The notes under the pieces: generated by a model
The model's database searches: none
The model's input: only the letters and a program-made list of their open reading frames with translations
Told to the model about the DNA's origin: nothing
Program-made: the position numbers and the translations under genes
Shown: in pieces, positions 52,156-61,310 of the stretch
How the letters are laid out: each line of letters begins with the position of its first letter
How positions within the stretch are numbered: the first letter of the stretch is position 1
Origin: Pirellulales bacterium
Lineage (GTDB): Bacteria > Planctomycetota > Planctomycetia > Pirellulales > PALSA-1355
DNA length: 64,000 nt
Assembly: GCA_022844125.1 (NCBI GenBank)
Contig: JALHMI010000003.1
Span: forward strand, 248,001-312,000
Direction: 5' to 3'

Positions 52156-54105
52156 TTATGCCACGTGCGGCGTTTCCGCGGCGGCTGATTTCCGCGCGGA
52201 GTACTCGCCCAGCAAGCCCAGCAGCGAGCCGTCGATCGGCTTCGCCAGGCAGGCATCGCAGCCCGAGAGCCGGCTCTGCTGGAGTTGTTCCGGCCGTGCA
52301 TCGGCCGTGAGTGCCACGATGAATCCTTGATAACCTTCGCCGCGCAAGCGTTCCGTGGCCGTGAACCCGTCCAATTGCGGCATCTGCACGTCCATCAGAA
52401 TGACGTCAAACGGCATGCCGGCCCGCTCGGCGGAAAGCGCCGCCTGAATGGCCCGCTCGCCGTCCTCCACGGCGAGCACGTCGGCGCCGGCCTTGCCGAG
52501 AATGAACGAAACCAGCTCACGGTTATCGGGACTGTCGTCCGCCACCAGCACTCGGCGGCCTTTCAGCACAACCAACGGCGACGGCCCGAGGTCGCTCGGA
52601 CTTGCGGGCGAACCGAGGTTTTCGTAACGCAGTGCATGACTGCCGGCCGCGATCGAGACGATGAACGTGCTTCCCTGACCTGGGGCGCTTTCGACGTGGA
52701 TCTCGCCCCCCAGCAGATTCGCGAGTCGCCGGCTGATCCATAAGCCCAGCCCACTCCCGCCATACAGCCGGCTCGTCGATTCATCGCCCTGGGCAAACGG
52801 ATAGAACAGCTTGTCGATCTGGCGCGGCGTCATGCCGATGCCCTCGTCTCCAATGCGGAATTCCAACAGCGGATTCGCCCCGTCGCCGGTGTAAGTAGCT
52901 CTCAGTCGTATCGCGCCTTGCGAACTGAACTTGATCGCGTTGCTCACCAGATTGAGCAGGATCTGCCGGAGCCGCATCGGGTCGGTGATGATCGAGCGCG
53001 GCACGCAGTCGCCAACTTCGACCTCTAGTGCGATGCGCTTGGCGTCGGCCCGGACCTGCATGAGTTGCACGACGTCGCTGACGATCCGCCGCGGCGAACA
53101 GGGAACCAGCTCCACCGCGAGCTTCCCCGATTCGAGTTTCGAGAGGTCGAGAATGTCGTCCACCAGTTTGAGCAGATACTCGCTATTGCGGCGAATCGTC
53201 CGCGCGGCCTTGAGATGTTCGGCATCCGTCAAGCTGCCAATCAACACGTCGGCATAGCCCAGGATGGCCGTCATCGGCGTGCGGATTTCGTGACTGACCG
53301 TGGCCACCAGGTTGCTCTTGGCCGCGTTGGCGTCTTCTGCCTCGGCCCGCGCTTTCTGCAGTTCTTCGGCCTGCGAGTGTAACTCGTCGCGGATGCGTTC
53401 CAGCCGCTCGGTGTACCGTCGGAAGTTGGTCGTCCGTTCGCGAAATTCCACATCCAGCAAGCGATTGGCATCTTCCAGCCGGGCCTGACTGATTGCCGAG
53501 TTCCAGGTTTCCCGCTCGGCCAGGCGAATCACCAGCACGAGCGCCGCAACCTCGAGTAGCACAAACGCCAAACGCTCCCACGCTTGTTGGGCGGCATTGG
53601 CGTTGGGCGACCACAGGCTGCCGTGCCCCAGGTTGTGCAGCAGCACCAGCAGCGCCGCCACCACCAGCACCCGCCAGTCGCGATAACAGGCCAGGATCGC
53701 CAGCGAACCAAACACCGGAAAGTGGCTGCCCGTGTGACCGGCCGAGAACTGAAAGAGCAGGGCGGCCCAGATCATCTGGCAGACCGCCACGATATACCGC
53801 GTCGGACGCGCGCCGGGCCAGCGCCAGATCGACACCAGCGGGATCAGCGTGGCAAACGTTCCGAGGACCGTCACTGAGCACAGCGGCGAGCCCGCGAAGA
53901 ATGTGTCGGCAAATTTCGGCCAGCGTGGATTGGCCGGCGCGATCCAAATCGCCGCGGCGATGCCGGCCAGCCATTGAGCCACAAACAGCCAGGCAAATAG
54001 CCGATCGGTGCGGCGGCCAATCGCCAACGATTGTTGGGCGACCAGTTCGCCAGCGCGATCTTGCGCAAGGTCGTACGTTCGACTTAGAGCCGATGCGGCA
54101 GTCAC
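52156..54105 (-). CDS. Hybrid sensor histidine kinase with N-terminal membrane domain and C-terminal receiver
   Basis: A 649-residue membrane kinase. Residues 35-195 hold about six transmembrane helices with HTGSHFPVFGSLAILACYRD, which resembles the 'EAHFHFFV...YRDWR' type membrane sensor seen on many chemotaxis and cyclic-di-GMP proteins. A coiled coil (210-262) follows. HisKA has His272 in TVSHEIRTPMTA. The HATPase_c boxes are NLVSNAIKFS, GDEGIGM and GGSGLGLWIS. The receiver domain has Asp572 in VILMDVQMPQ. An internal receiver suggests a phosphorelay. The divergent HD-GYP response regulator at 54473 is the likely partner. Confidence 0.9.
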   Translation of the reverse strand: MTAASALSRTYDLAQDRAGELVAQQSLAIGRRTDRLFAWLFVAQWLAGIAAAIWIAPANPRWPKFADTFFAGSPLCSVTVLGTFATLIPLVSIWRWPGARPTRYIVAVCQMIWAALLFQFSAGHTGSHFPVFGSLAILACYRDWRVLVVAALLVLLHNLGHGSLWSPNANAAQQAWERLAFVLLEVAALVLVIRLAERETWNSAISQARLEDANRLLDVEFRERTTNFRRYTERLERIRDELHSQAEELQKARAEAEDANAAKSNLVATVSHEIRTPMTAILGYADVLIGSLTDAEHLKAARTIRRNSEYLLKLVDDILDLSKLESGKLAVELVPCSPRRIVSDVVQLMQVRADAKRIALEVEVGDCVPRSIITDPMRLRQILLNLVSNAIKFSSQGAIRLRATYTGDGANPLLEFRIGDEGIGMTPRQIDKLFYPFAQGDESTSRLYGGSGLGLWISRRLANLLGGEIHVESAPGQGSTFIVSIAAGSHALRYENLGSPASPSDLGPSPLVVLKGRRVLVADDSPDNRELVSFILGKAGADVLAVEDGERAIQAALSAERAGMPFDVILMDVQMPQLDGFTATERLRGEGYQGFIVALTADARPEQLQQSRLSGCDACLAKPIDGSLLGLLGEYSARKSAAAETPHVA

Positions 54106-54318
54106 GTCAAGATATTCCCCGAACCAACGGTCGCACGGAGCGATCTCTGGCCGATGGTTGAATTTTCACGCGTCCAGGAGTGGCATCGTGCGGGAACGAC
54201 AGGTTGTGACATGCGCGATCCGCACTCCCCAAGCCTAGGTCGAGAGCGACCATCGCTCCGGTGTCGTGTCCTATCAGGGTCGCCGCGACGGGCCAATCGA
54301 GGCCTGTCTGGCGCGAAT

Positions 54319-54390
54319 GTTCCGAATGAACGGAACCTGCGGCACGGTTGGTGACGCGAGTTTGACACACACATTCGCGCAACCTACCGT
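54319..54390 (+). promoter_or_regulatory. Dyad and promoter upstream of the HD-GYP gene
   Basis: GTTCCG-AATGAA-CGGAAC (54319-54336) is a perfect 6-base dyad. TTGACA (54362-54367), 17-base spacer and TACCGT (54385-54390) follow. Both lie in the 367-base gap between the divergent kinase and regulator. The -10 is weak. Nothing else is seen in that gap. Confidence 0.45.
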
Positions 54391-54472
54391 TTCAGAGCCT
54401 TTTTCTCACACTCTTCTCGACCACCGCTCCCGGCGTGCTCGCGGTGTCGACCGAACAACGTGGAATCGCCCG

Positions 54473-55504
54473 ATGCAGGTTCTTGTCGTCGATGACAACC
54501 CGATCGCGGTCGACATGTTGGAGAACACGCTGCGCCGCGCCGGCTATGACGTGGTGACTGCCAGCAGCGGCCGCGCGGCCCTCGAGATTCTCGATAGCGG
54601 AGCCTGCCAACTCGTCATCACCGACTGGGAAATGCCCGAGATGACGGGCCTGGAGCTCTGCCGGCGAATCCGCTACCTGAGCACGCTCAACTATATTTAT
54701 GTGATCCTGCTCACGGCGCGGCACGACGCGTCCGACTCGATTGAAGGCATGACCGCCGGGGCCGACGACTTCATCGTCAAGCCGTTCCAACCCAGCGAAC
54801 TTGTCCTGCGCGTCAAGGCTGGTGAGCGACTGCTCGCGCTCGAAACGCGCGAACTGCTCATTTTCGCGCTGGCCAAACTGGCCGAATCGCGCGACAGCGA
54901 CACCGGGGCGCACCTGGAACGCGTGCGCACCTATTCGCGGATCATCGCCGAGTACCTGCTCAAGCTGCCCAAGTATCGCGACCAGGTGAATGCCGAATTC
55001 GTGCGGCTGATCTATCTTACCAGCCCGCTGCACGACATTGGCAAAGTAGCCGTGCCTGATCAGATCCTGCTCAAGCCAGGCCCGCTCACGGAAGAAGAAT
55101 TCGAGGTGATGAAGACGCACACCACGCGCGGCGCCGAGACGCTCGACGCGGCGCTCAAGCAGTACCCCTCGGCCCGCTTCCTGCGCATGGCCCGTGACAT
55201 CGCCGCTAGCCATCACGAGTGGTACGACGGCTCGGGCTATCCGCGCGGCCTGGCGGGCCAGGCCGTTCCGCTCTCGGCGCGGATCGTCGCCCTGGCGGAT
55301 GCCTACGACGCACTGACCAGCAAGCGTGTGTACAAGGACGCCTTCACGCACGACAAGGCTCGCGCCGCGGTGATCAAGGGACGCGGAACGCACTTCGACC
55401 CCGATGTGGTCGATGCCTTCCTGGCGAACGAAACCAAGTTCGTCGCCGTGCAGCAAACGCTGTCCGATGAAGCGCCGCTGCAGACCGCACTGCTGCAGGT
55501 CTGA
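54473..55504 (+). CDS. Response regulator with HD-GYP cyclic-di-GMP phosphodiesterase domain
   Basis: A 343-residue regulator. The receiver domain (1-118) has Asp51 in ITDWEMPE and Lys103 in IVKPFQP. The HD-GYP domain follows, with the HD pair His187-Asp188 in PLHDIGKVAVPD and GYP in DGSGYPRGL (252-260), plus ALADAYDALTSKRVYK. HD-GYP proteins of this RpfG type hydrolyse cyclic di-GMP when phosphorylated. ATG 54473 starts the receiver; the frame back to 54266 is not conserved. It is divergent from a hybrid kinase. Confidence 0.92.
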   Translation: MQVLVVDDNPIAVDMLENTLRRAGYDVVTASSGRAALEILDSGACQLVITDWEMPEMTGLELCRRIRYLSTLNYIYVILLTARHDASDSIEGMTAGADDFIVKPFQPSELVLRVKAGERLLALETRELLIFALAKLAESRDSDTGAHLERVRTYSRIIAEYLLKLPKYRDQVNAEFVRLIYLTSPLHDIGKVAVPDQILLKPGPLTEEEFEVMKTHTTRGAETLDAALKQYPSARFLRMARDIAASHHEWYDGSGYPRGLAGQAVPLSARIVALADAYDALTSKRVYKDAFTHDKARAAVIKGRGTHFDPDVVDAFLANETKFVAVQQTLSDEAPLQTALLQV

Positions 55505-55673
55505 CATCTCGTTGGCAATCAACTGAGTATCGACGCGTCTACCCGCGGACTTAAATCTTTCGCGGCAGATATTCTCGCACGGACTGCTGGCCGCGCGGCG
55601 CGCGACTAAGTGGTAAACTACCCCTGGCCCACCACTCGCTCTCCCACCTTTATCGCCCACCGGAGGAACTGTC

Positions 55674-56021
55674 GTGCGTAAACTGATTCTGGCTGGCTTC
55701 CTGGCCGTCGCCGCGTGCGGCGCTGCAGTTGCCCTGGCCGCAGAAAACATCTCCCCGGAAACTGGCCCCCCCTGCCAGATTCCAGTCACCAAGGCCTATC
55801 GCATCAAGCCGGGCTTCTGTCCCCAGGCTCTGGTGCGCATGATCCCCGCCGCGGTTGGCCCGGCCTGCTGCGGTTGCGATTGCGGTCCCTACGGTATCCC
55901 GCCGATTTACGCCGCGGGCCAGAACGTGCTCGTCCGCCAAACTCCCGAAATGCAAGAACGCGTCGCGGAGTTTCTGACCGAACTGGGCGCCTGGGAACCG
56001 ATCAAGAAAACGAAATACTAG
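55674..56021 (+). CDS. Small secreted Cys-rich hypothetical protein
   Basis: A 115-residue exported protein. GTG 55674 has GGAGGA 6 bases upstream. The signal peptide (1-22, ending ALAAE) is followed by a short Cys-rich part with GPACCGCDCGPYGIPPIY and a helix VRQTPEMQERVAEFLTELGA. The last part resembles segments of planctomycete secretin-associated proteins, but it is too short for assignment. It probably stands alone, 169 bases after the HD-GYP gene. Confidence 0.7.
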   Translation: MRKLILAGFLAVAACGAAVALAAENISPETGPPCQIPVTKAYRIKPGFCPQALVRMIPAAVGPACCGCDCGPYGIPPIYAAGQNVLVRQTPEMQERVAEFLTELGAWEPIKKTKY

Positions 56022-56095
56022 GGCGTCCGAGCAACTTTCGTGGATTGCCGGCGCTCGCAGGTGGCGGGGCGCTTACGCCGCTGCACGCGGGGCAC

Positions 56096-56101
56096 TATAA
56101 T
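56096..56101 (+). promoter_or_regulatory. -10 element upstream of glcD
   Basis: Perfect TATAAT 53 bases before the glcD start, with no clear -35. Confidence 0.4.
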
Positions 56102-56154
56102 CAGCGGCTTATCACTCGCTTGTTGCTTCACCGCTTAAAAAGCCCACGGCGCTC

Positions 56155-57594
56155 GTGATCTCGCCCGCTCTGCTTCCGGTTGCCAACGAACTCCGCCGCC
56201 TGCTGGGTGACGAGAACGTCCTGGCTGCGCACTCAGACCTCGTGGTTTACGAGTGCGACGGCTTCGTGATCGAAAAGAACTGCCCGGACGTCGTCGTCTT
56301 TCCGCGCAACACCGCAGACGTCGCGCAGGTCGTCCGCCTCTGCAACGAGCACGACGTGCCGTTCCTGCCGCGCGGCGCCGGCACCAGCCTCGCCGGCGGC
56401 TGCCTGCCCGTCGGCGGCGGGGTGATGATCGTCTTCACCCGGATGAAGCAGATCCTCGAAATCAACCTCCGCGATCGCTACGCCATCGTGCAGCCCGGGG
56501 TCGTCAACGTCTGGCTCACCAATGCCCTCAAGGGCACGGGCTATCACTACGCTCCGGATCCATCAAGCCAGGGCGCCTGCACGATCGGCGGCAACGTGGC
56601 CACCAATTCCGGCGGCCCCCACACGCTCAAGTACGGCGTCACGGTAAACCACACGCTGGGGATCGAAGCCGTGCTGGCCGATGGTTCGATCGTCCAGTTC
56701 GGCGGCCCCGTTGAAGACGCGCCGGGCCTCGACCTGACCGGCGCGCTCGTGGGCAGCGAAGGCACGCTCGCCATCGTCACTAAAATCTGGGTTCGCCTGA
56801 CCAAGAATCCCGAGGGCGTCCGCACGCTGTTGGGCGTGTTCGATTCGGTCGAAGACGCCACGAACTCGATCAGCGAGATCATTGGCGCGGGGATCATTCC
56901 CGCCGCGCTCGAAATGATGGACCAGGGCATTCTGGCCGCGGTCGAAGCCGCGTTTCACTTCGGCTTCCCGCTCGATGCTCAGGCCATTCTACTGATCGAA
57001 GTCGACGGTCTCGAAGCCGGCCTCGATTCACAGCGAGACGAGATCATCGAGCTCTGCATGAAGACCGGTGCTCGCGAAGTCCGCCAGGCTCGCGATGCCG
57101 CAGAGCGGCTGCTGCTCTGGAAGTCGCGCAAGCAGGCCTTCGGCGCCGTGGGCCGCTTGAGCCCCAGCTACTGCACGCAGGACGGCGTCGTCCCCCGCAC
57201 CAAGCTCCCGCATATCCTGAAGCGAATTACCGAAATCAGCGCCAAGTACAGCATCCGAATCGTCAACGTGTTCCACGCGGGCGACGGCAACATCCATCCG
57301 ATTCTGCTGTTCGACGAGCGCGACGCCGAGCAGGTGTCGCGCGTCCTCAAGGCCAGCGATGAAATTCTCGAAGAGTGCATCGCCTCGGGCGGCAGCGTCA
57401 CGGGCGAGCACGGCATCGGCGTTGAGAAGATCAGCCTGATGAACAAGCTGTTTACCCCAGACGACCTTGCCGCGATGACGCGCTTGCGAATGGCCTTCAA
57501 CCCCACCGGTCGCTTGAGTCCTGCCAAGATGCTCCCCACGGCCGGCGCCTGTGGACTGGAACAAGTGCACCCCGGCCGCCGAGCGGCGATGTGA
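56155..57594 (+). CDS. glcD: Glycolate oxidase subunit GlcD (FAD-linked)
   Basis: FAD-binding catalytic subunit of glycolate (or D-lactate) oxidase, 479 residues. The PP-loop FLPRGAGTSLAGGCLPVGGG binds FAD, and NSGGPHTLKYGVT belongs to the FAD_binding_4 domain. The C-terminal FAD-oxidase domain has VFHAGDGNIHPILL and the GEHGIGVEK motif. Start is GTG 56155. First gene of glcDEF, with glcE starting at its stop codon. The complex passes electrons from glycolate to the membrane quinone pool; glycolate comes from photorespiration-type metabolism or algal products. Confidence 0.9.
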   Translation: MISPALLPVANELRRLLGDENVLAAHSDLVVYECDGFVIEKNCPDVVVFPRNTADVAQVVRLCNEHDVPFLPRGAGTSLAGGCLPVGGGVMIVFTRMKQILEINLRDRYAIVQPGVVNVWLTNALKGTGYHYAPDPSSQGACTIGGNVATNSGGPHTLKYGVTVNHTLGIEAVLADGSIVQFGGPVEDAPGLDLTGALVGSEGTLAIVTKIWVRLTKNPEGVRTLLGVFDSVEDATNSISEIIGAGIIPAALEMMDQGILAAVEAAFHFGFPLDAQAILLIEVDGLEAGLDSQRDEIIELCMKTGAREVRQARDAAERLLLWKSRKQAFGAVGRLSPSYCTQDGVVPRTKLPHILKRITEISAKYSIRIVNVFHAGDGNIHPILLFDERDAEQVSRVLKASDEILEECIASGGSVTGEHGIGVEKISLMNKLFTPDDLAAMTRLRMAFNPTGRLSPAKMLPTAGACGLEQVHPGRRAAM

Positions 57595-58907
57595 TGGGTG
57601 CCACCATGACAGCCAACTCCACTGCCGCCAAATCCACTGCCGCGAAATCAACCGCCGCCGTGGGTCAGCCGTTACCCCTGGCCGAAACGCACACGCCTGC
57701 CGACCAGGCGGCGCTCTCCGCGGTACTGGCCGATGTCCACACTCGCGGAGTGGCGGCCTACCCGATCGGTGGCGGAACAAGCCTCGACTATGGCCTCACG
57801 CCCGCCACACCCGGCGTCGGCGTCATTCTTACCAGTCTCGACCGCGTGATTGACTACCCGGCGCGCGACATGACAGTCACGGTCGAGGCCGGCATCACGC
57901 TCGACGCGCTGTCCAAGACGCTCGTCGCGGAGCGCCAGTGGTTGCCGGTCGAAGGGCCCCAGCCGCACGTGGCCACGCTCGGCGGCCTGATGGCCTCGGC
58001 CTGGAGCGGTCCACGCCGCTATGGCTACGGCACGATGCGCGACTACGTGATCGGTATGACCGCGGTCGACATTCGTGGCGTGCCATTCAAGGCCGGCGGA
58101 CGCGTGGTGAAGAACGTCGCGGGTTACGACCTTTGCAAACTGCTCACTGGCTCGTTGGGCACGCTCGGCGTGATCTCACAAATCACGCTCAAGACGCGAC
58201 CGGTTCCCGAACGGACCGCGCTCTTATCCTGCGAACTGCCGAGCTGGGAACTCGCCGAGCGTCTGCTGGCCGCGGTCATCGATTCGCGCACCACGCCCGT
58301 CGCCGTCGAACTGCTCACCGGCCCGCTGTGGCGCGAGCACCCCAGCCTCGGCATGCTTACTGCCGGAAGCATGGGCCGGTTGGTCGTGGCCCTCGAAGGC
58401 ACTGCGCCCGAAGTCGACTGGATGCTCGGGCAACTGGCGGCCGAATGGCGCGAGCTGGGCGTCCCGACCGCGCACGTCATCGTCGGCGATGCTGCGACCA
58501 AGCTCTGGGAAACACTTAACGAGTTCGCGGGCTTTCCCGACGCGCCGCTGGTGCTGAAGGGCAGCGTGCCGCCAAGCCGAGTGACTGAATTCATCGCCAC
58601 GCTGCAAACGGTCGATCCCCAGGCCTCGATTCAGGCCCACGCCGGTAACGGGATCGTCATTGCCCGGTTCGAGCAGTTCTCGCCGGGCGACATCTCGGCC
58701 GCGATGCTCAGTCGTTTACGACCGGCCGCGCAGCGCTCGGGCGGCAGCGTGATTGTGCTCTCGAGCAACGTCGAGGGCTGGACGCGCCAGGCCTGGTGGG
58801 GTGGCCTCGGACCCGCCGCTCCCTGGATGCAGAAGGTCAAACACGAGTTTGACCCGGGCAACCTGCTCAACCCTGGCCGCTTTGCCTACGATAGTACTGG
58901 CGATTAA
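57594..58907 (+). CDS. glcE: Glycolate oxidase subunit GlcE (FAD-binding)
   Basis: Second flavoprotein subunit, about 437 residues. AYPIGGGTSLDYG is the FAD-binding loop and VTVEAGITLDALSKTL belongs to the FAD_binding_4 domain. GRVVKNVAGYDLCKLLTGS is typical for GlcE. ATG 57594 overlaps the glcD stop (TGATG); ATG 57606 is an alternative that omits five residues. The N-terminal 20 residues are Thr/Ala/Lys repeats (TAAKSTAAKS). Same operon as glcD and glcF. Confidence 0.9.
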   Translation: MGATMTANSTAAKSTAAKSTAAVGQPLPLAETHTPADQAALSAVLADVHTRGVAAYPIGGGTSLDYGLTPATPGVGVILTSLDRVIDYPARDMTVTVEAGITLDALSKTLVAERQWLPVEGPQPHVATLGGLMASAWSGPRRYGYGTMRDYVIGMTAVDIRGVPFKAGGRVVKNVAGYDLCKLLTGSLGTLGVISQITLKTRPVPERTALLSCELPSWELAERLLAAVIDSRTTPVAVELLTGPLWREHPSLGMLTAGSMGRLVVALEGTAPEVDWMLGQLAAEWRELGVPTAHVIVGDAATKLWETLNEFAGFPDAPLVLKGSVPPSRVTEFIATLQTVDPQASIQAHAGNGIVIARFEQFSPGDISAAMLSRLRPAAQRSGGSVIVLSSNVEGWTRQAWWGGLGPAAPWMQKVKHEFDPGNLLNPGRFAYDSTGD

Positions 58908-58925
58908 GCTCTTCACGCAGCAACC

Positions 58926-60248
58926 ATGACACAGCACGCCACCGACGCCGAAGCCTCGCCCACGCCGACCAATCCCGGCGCCGGGATCGACTACGGCTTG
59001 TTTCTCGACTGCGTGCATTGCGGACTGTGTACTTCGGCTTGCCCCACCTACGTTGAAACCGGGAACGAGAACGATAGCCCGCGCGGCCGCATCTACCTGA
59101 TGCGCAGCGTGACCGACGGCCGGCTCGATCTCACCAGTGAAGTCCGCAGGCACTTGGAGCTGTGCCTCGATTGCCGGGCCTGCGAGACGGCTTGCCCCTC
59201 GGGCGTGCAATACGGCAAGCTGATTGAACCGTTCCGTGTGGCCATGGAAGCGGGCTCGGCCACCAGCAAAACGCACGACTGGTTCCATCGCTGGATTCTG
59301 TTCCGCCTGTTTCCGTATCCGAAACGCTTGCGCGTAGCGCTTGCACCGGCACGGATCGCTCAGACCCTGCGGCTTGATCGCGCCGCCCGCTCGCTGGGGC
59401 TGTTGAATCTGCTGCCATCGCGGCTAAAGCAGATGGTCGACATGTTGCCGCCGCTTCCGGCTCGGCAACCGGCGCTTCCGGATCTTTTGCCGGCGATTGG
59501 CAAGCGACGCGCTCGCGTGGCGCTGTTCACCGGTTGCATTGGCGATGCGATGTTTCAGCCCACGAATTGGGCAACGGCCCGCGTCCTGCAAGAGAACGGT
59601 TGCGACGTGCTCGTGCCGCGCCTGCAGGCCTGCTGCGGCGCAATCCACTTTCACGCCGGCAGCAGCGAGCCAGCCCGCGAGTTTGCCGACGCCAACGTCG
59701 CGGCCTTTAACGAAGACGACGTCGACGCCGTGATTGTAAACATCGCCGGCTGCGGCGCCATGCTCAAGGACTATGGCCATCACTGGCACGACATCCACCA
59801 GCCCAAGCGCGAGGCCTTCGCCCACAAAGTGCGTGACATCAACGAGTTTCTTGATGGTCTCGGCCTGATTCCACCCACGGGCGAGATCCCGGTCACCGCT
59901 ACCTACCACGACGCTTGCCACCTGGGACATGCACAGAAGATTCGCGAGGCCCCGCGTCGCCTGCTCGCGCAGATTCCCGGCCTCAAGCTCCGCGATCTGC
60001 CCGAGACCGAACTCTGCTGCGGCGCAGCAGGCACCTACAACCTCACCGAAACCGAGATGGCCGAGCGTTTGAGCAAGCGCAAGCTCGCCAACATCAAGAG
60101 CACTGGCGCCGAGTGCCTGATCACGGCCAACGCCGGCTGCCAGCTTCAGATCGCGCGCGAAGCCCGCTCTCAGGGCTATCCATTGTGGGTCGTGCACCCG
60201 CTCGATCTATTGGACATGAGTTATCGCAACGCGTACAAGCGGCGGTAG
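58926..60248 (+). CDS. glcF: Glycolate oxidase iron-sulfur subunit GlcF
   Basis: A 440-residue electron-transfer subunit. Two [4Fe-4S] clusters are bound by Cys29, Cys32, Cys35, Cys39 and Cys80, Cys83, Cys86, Cys90. The C-terminal half has two CCG domains, with LQACCGAIHFH and ETELCCGAAGTY. It should carry electrons from the flavin subunits to the quinone pool. It begins 18 bases after glcE and closes the operon. Confidence 0.92.
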   Translation: MTQHATDAEASPTPTNPGAGIDYGLFLDCVHCGLCTSACPTYVETGNENDSPRGRIYLMRSVTDGRLDLTSEVRRHLELCLDCRACETACPSGVQYGKLIEPFRVAMEAGSATSKTHDWFHRWILFRLFPYPKRLRVALAPARIAQTLRLDRAARSLGLLNLLPSRLKQMVDMLPPLPARQPALPDLLPAIGKRRARVALFTGCIGDAMFQPTNWATARVLQENGCDVLVPRLQACCGAIHFHAGSSEPAREFADANVAAFNEDDVDAVIVNIAGCGAMLKDYGHHWHDIHQPKREAFAHKVRDINEFLDGLGLIPPTGEIPVTATYHDACHLGHAQKIREAPRRLLAQIPGLKLRDLPETELCCGAAGTYNLTETEMAERLSKRKLANIKSTGAECLITANAGCQLQIAREARSQGYPLWVVHPLDLLDMSYRNAYKRR

Positions 60249-60700
60249 ATTCTGCTGCCGCGTGTGCGGGCCTCCTCGGGTGGCCCCGACAACTTGTTGT
60301 CAGGGTGCCTCCGGCACAGGAGGGTTCAGGACGGAGCAAAATTCACACGCAAGCTTGCCCTCCCCTAGCGCCTTGCTTGGATCTTCCGGTTGGTTCGAGG
60401 GCCACCGAACTTGTCGCTGCTGCCCGCGCTGGTTGTTGGGTGTCATGCTCACGCGCAGCGCAGCCAGCGCGAGCATGCTTCTCATGCACACTGGATTTGC
60501 GAACCTAAACCTGCCGAGTCCTGCCCTCCTTCGCCTGCTCGCGCTGCGCGTGAGCCATGGCTACCGAACAATCGGCCGCGATTGCGAACTTTCCCAAGCT
60601 TGCTCATGTCGTGTCGTCTGTCTCTAACTCGTGCGCGAGTCAGGCTGGTGCTGAGCCTAGCTTCGCTCATACCGATTCATAACTCAGGAGCCCCTCTCTC
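60249..60700. other. Gene-poor region with several inverted repeats
   Basis: No credible gene. A hairpin GACAAC-TT-GTTGTC (60288-60301), extended by CCC/GGG, sits 39 bases after the glcF stop and may end the operon. GCTCACGCGCAGCGC (60447-60461) matches the exact reverse complement at 60541-60555. CATGCTC/GAGCATG (60444-60450, 60471-60477) forms a smaller dyad inside. It resembles a decayed mobile or REP-type element. Confidence 0.5.
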
Positions 60701-61243
60701 ATGTCCTCTCTCTCCGTTGTCCACCGCCTGCACGAGCATCGCATGTGGGTCAATCACAAACTGCTCGACGCGGTCGAGGCCCTGCCGCCTTCCGCGTTGC
60801 GAACGCAGCATACGATCGGGCAGGGCGCTCTCTGGCGCTCGCTGATGCACATGTACGCCGCGGAATGGGCCTGGCTCGCGGCTCTCGGCGGTAACGAATC
60901 TCCGGTGCTCCCCGGCGATCGGCCGGATGGACTACCGGGAAATCAGGAAGTCGCCGGCGGCGTGAATTCGCTCGCCGAGTTGCGTGCGGCCTGGACCCAA
61001 GTCGATCGCCAGTGGAACGATTACCTCGAAACCCTTACCGAAGGCGACCTTGAAACTCCCGTCTACAAGGTCTCTTCCCTGCAGCAAACTCGCCAGGGAT
61101 GCCGGCGAATCGACGTGCTGCTGCACGTTTGCACCCATGCCCACTATACGGCGGCCCAAACGATCAATATGCTGCGGCAATCCGGCGCGGCGTCGCTTCC
61201 CGATCCGATGCTGATCAGCCTGGCCCGAGCAGAGTTCAAATAA
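60701..61243 (+). CDS. DinB-like helical-bundle protein
   Basis: A 180-residue four-helix-bundle protein of the DinB/YfiT superfamily. RLHEHRMWVNHKLLDAVEAL is helix 1, and LWRSLMHMYAAEWAWLAALG is helix 2 with His50. VLLHVCTHAHYTAAQ near the end gives His142 and His146, completing the usual three-His metal site. Members act as metal-dependent thiol transferases or have unknown roles. The gene lies 67 bases before a Gfo/Idh/MocA gene and may be cotranscribed with it. Confidence 0.78.
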   Translation: MSSLSVVHRLHEHRMWVNHKLLDAVEALPPSALRTQHTIGQGALWRSLMHMYAAEWAWLAALGGNESPVLPGDRPDGLPGNQEVAGGVNSLAELRAAWTQVDRQWNDYLETLTEGDLETPVYKVSSLQQTRQGCRRIDVLLHVCTHAHYTAAQTINMLRQSGAASLPDPMLISLARAEFK

Positions 61244-61310
61244 GGCTCAGCTTGATGTGCCGCACGCCGGACAGCTCGCCACCACAAGCGCACCTGGGAG
61301 AACCATCGCA

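Noticed and set aside
50368-52188. 606-codon plus-strand ORF
   Set aside because: Antisense of ligD, which has clear motifs in order on the other strand.
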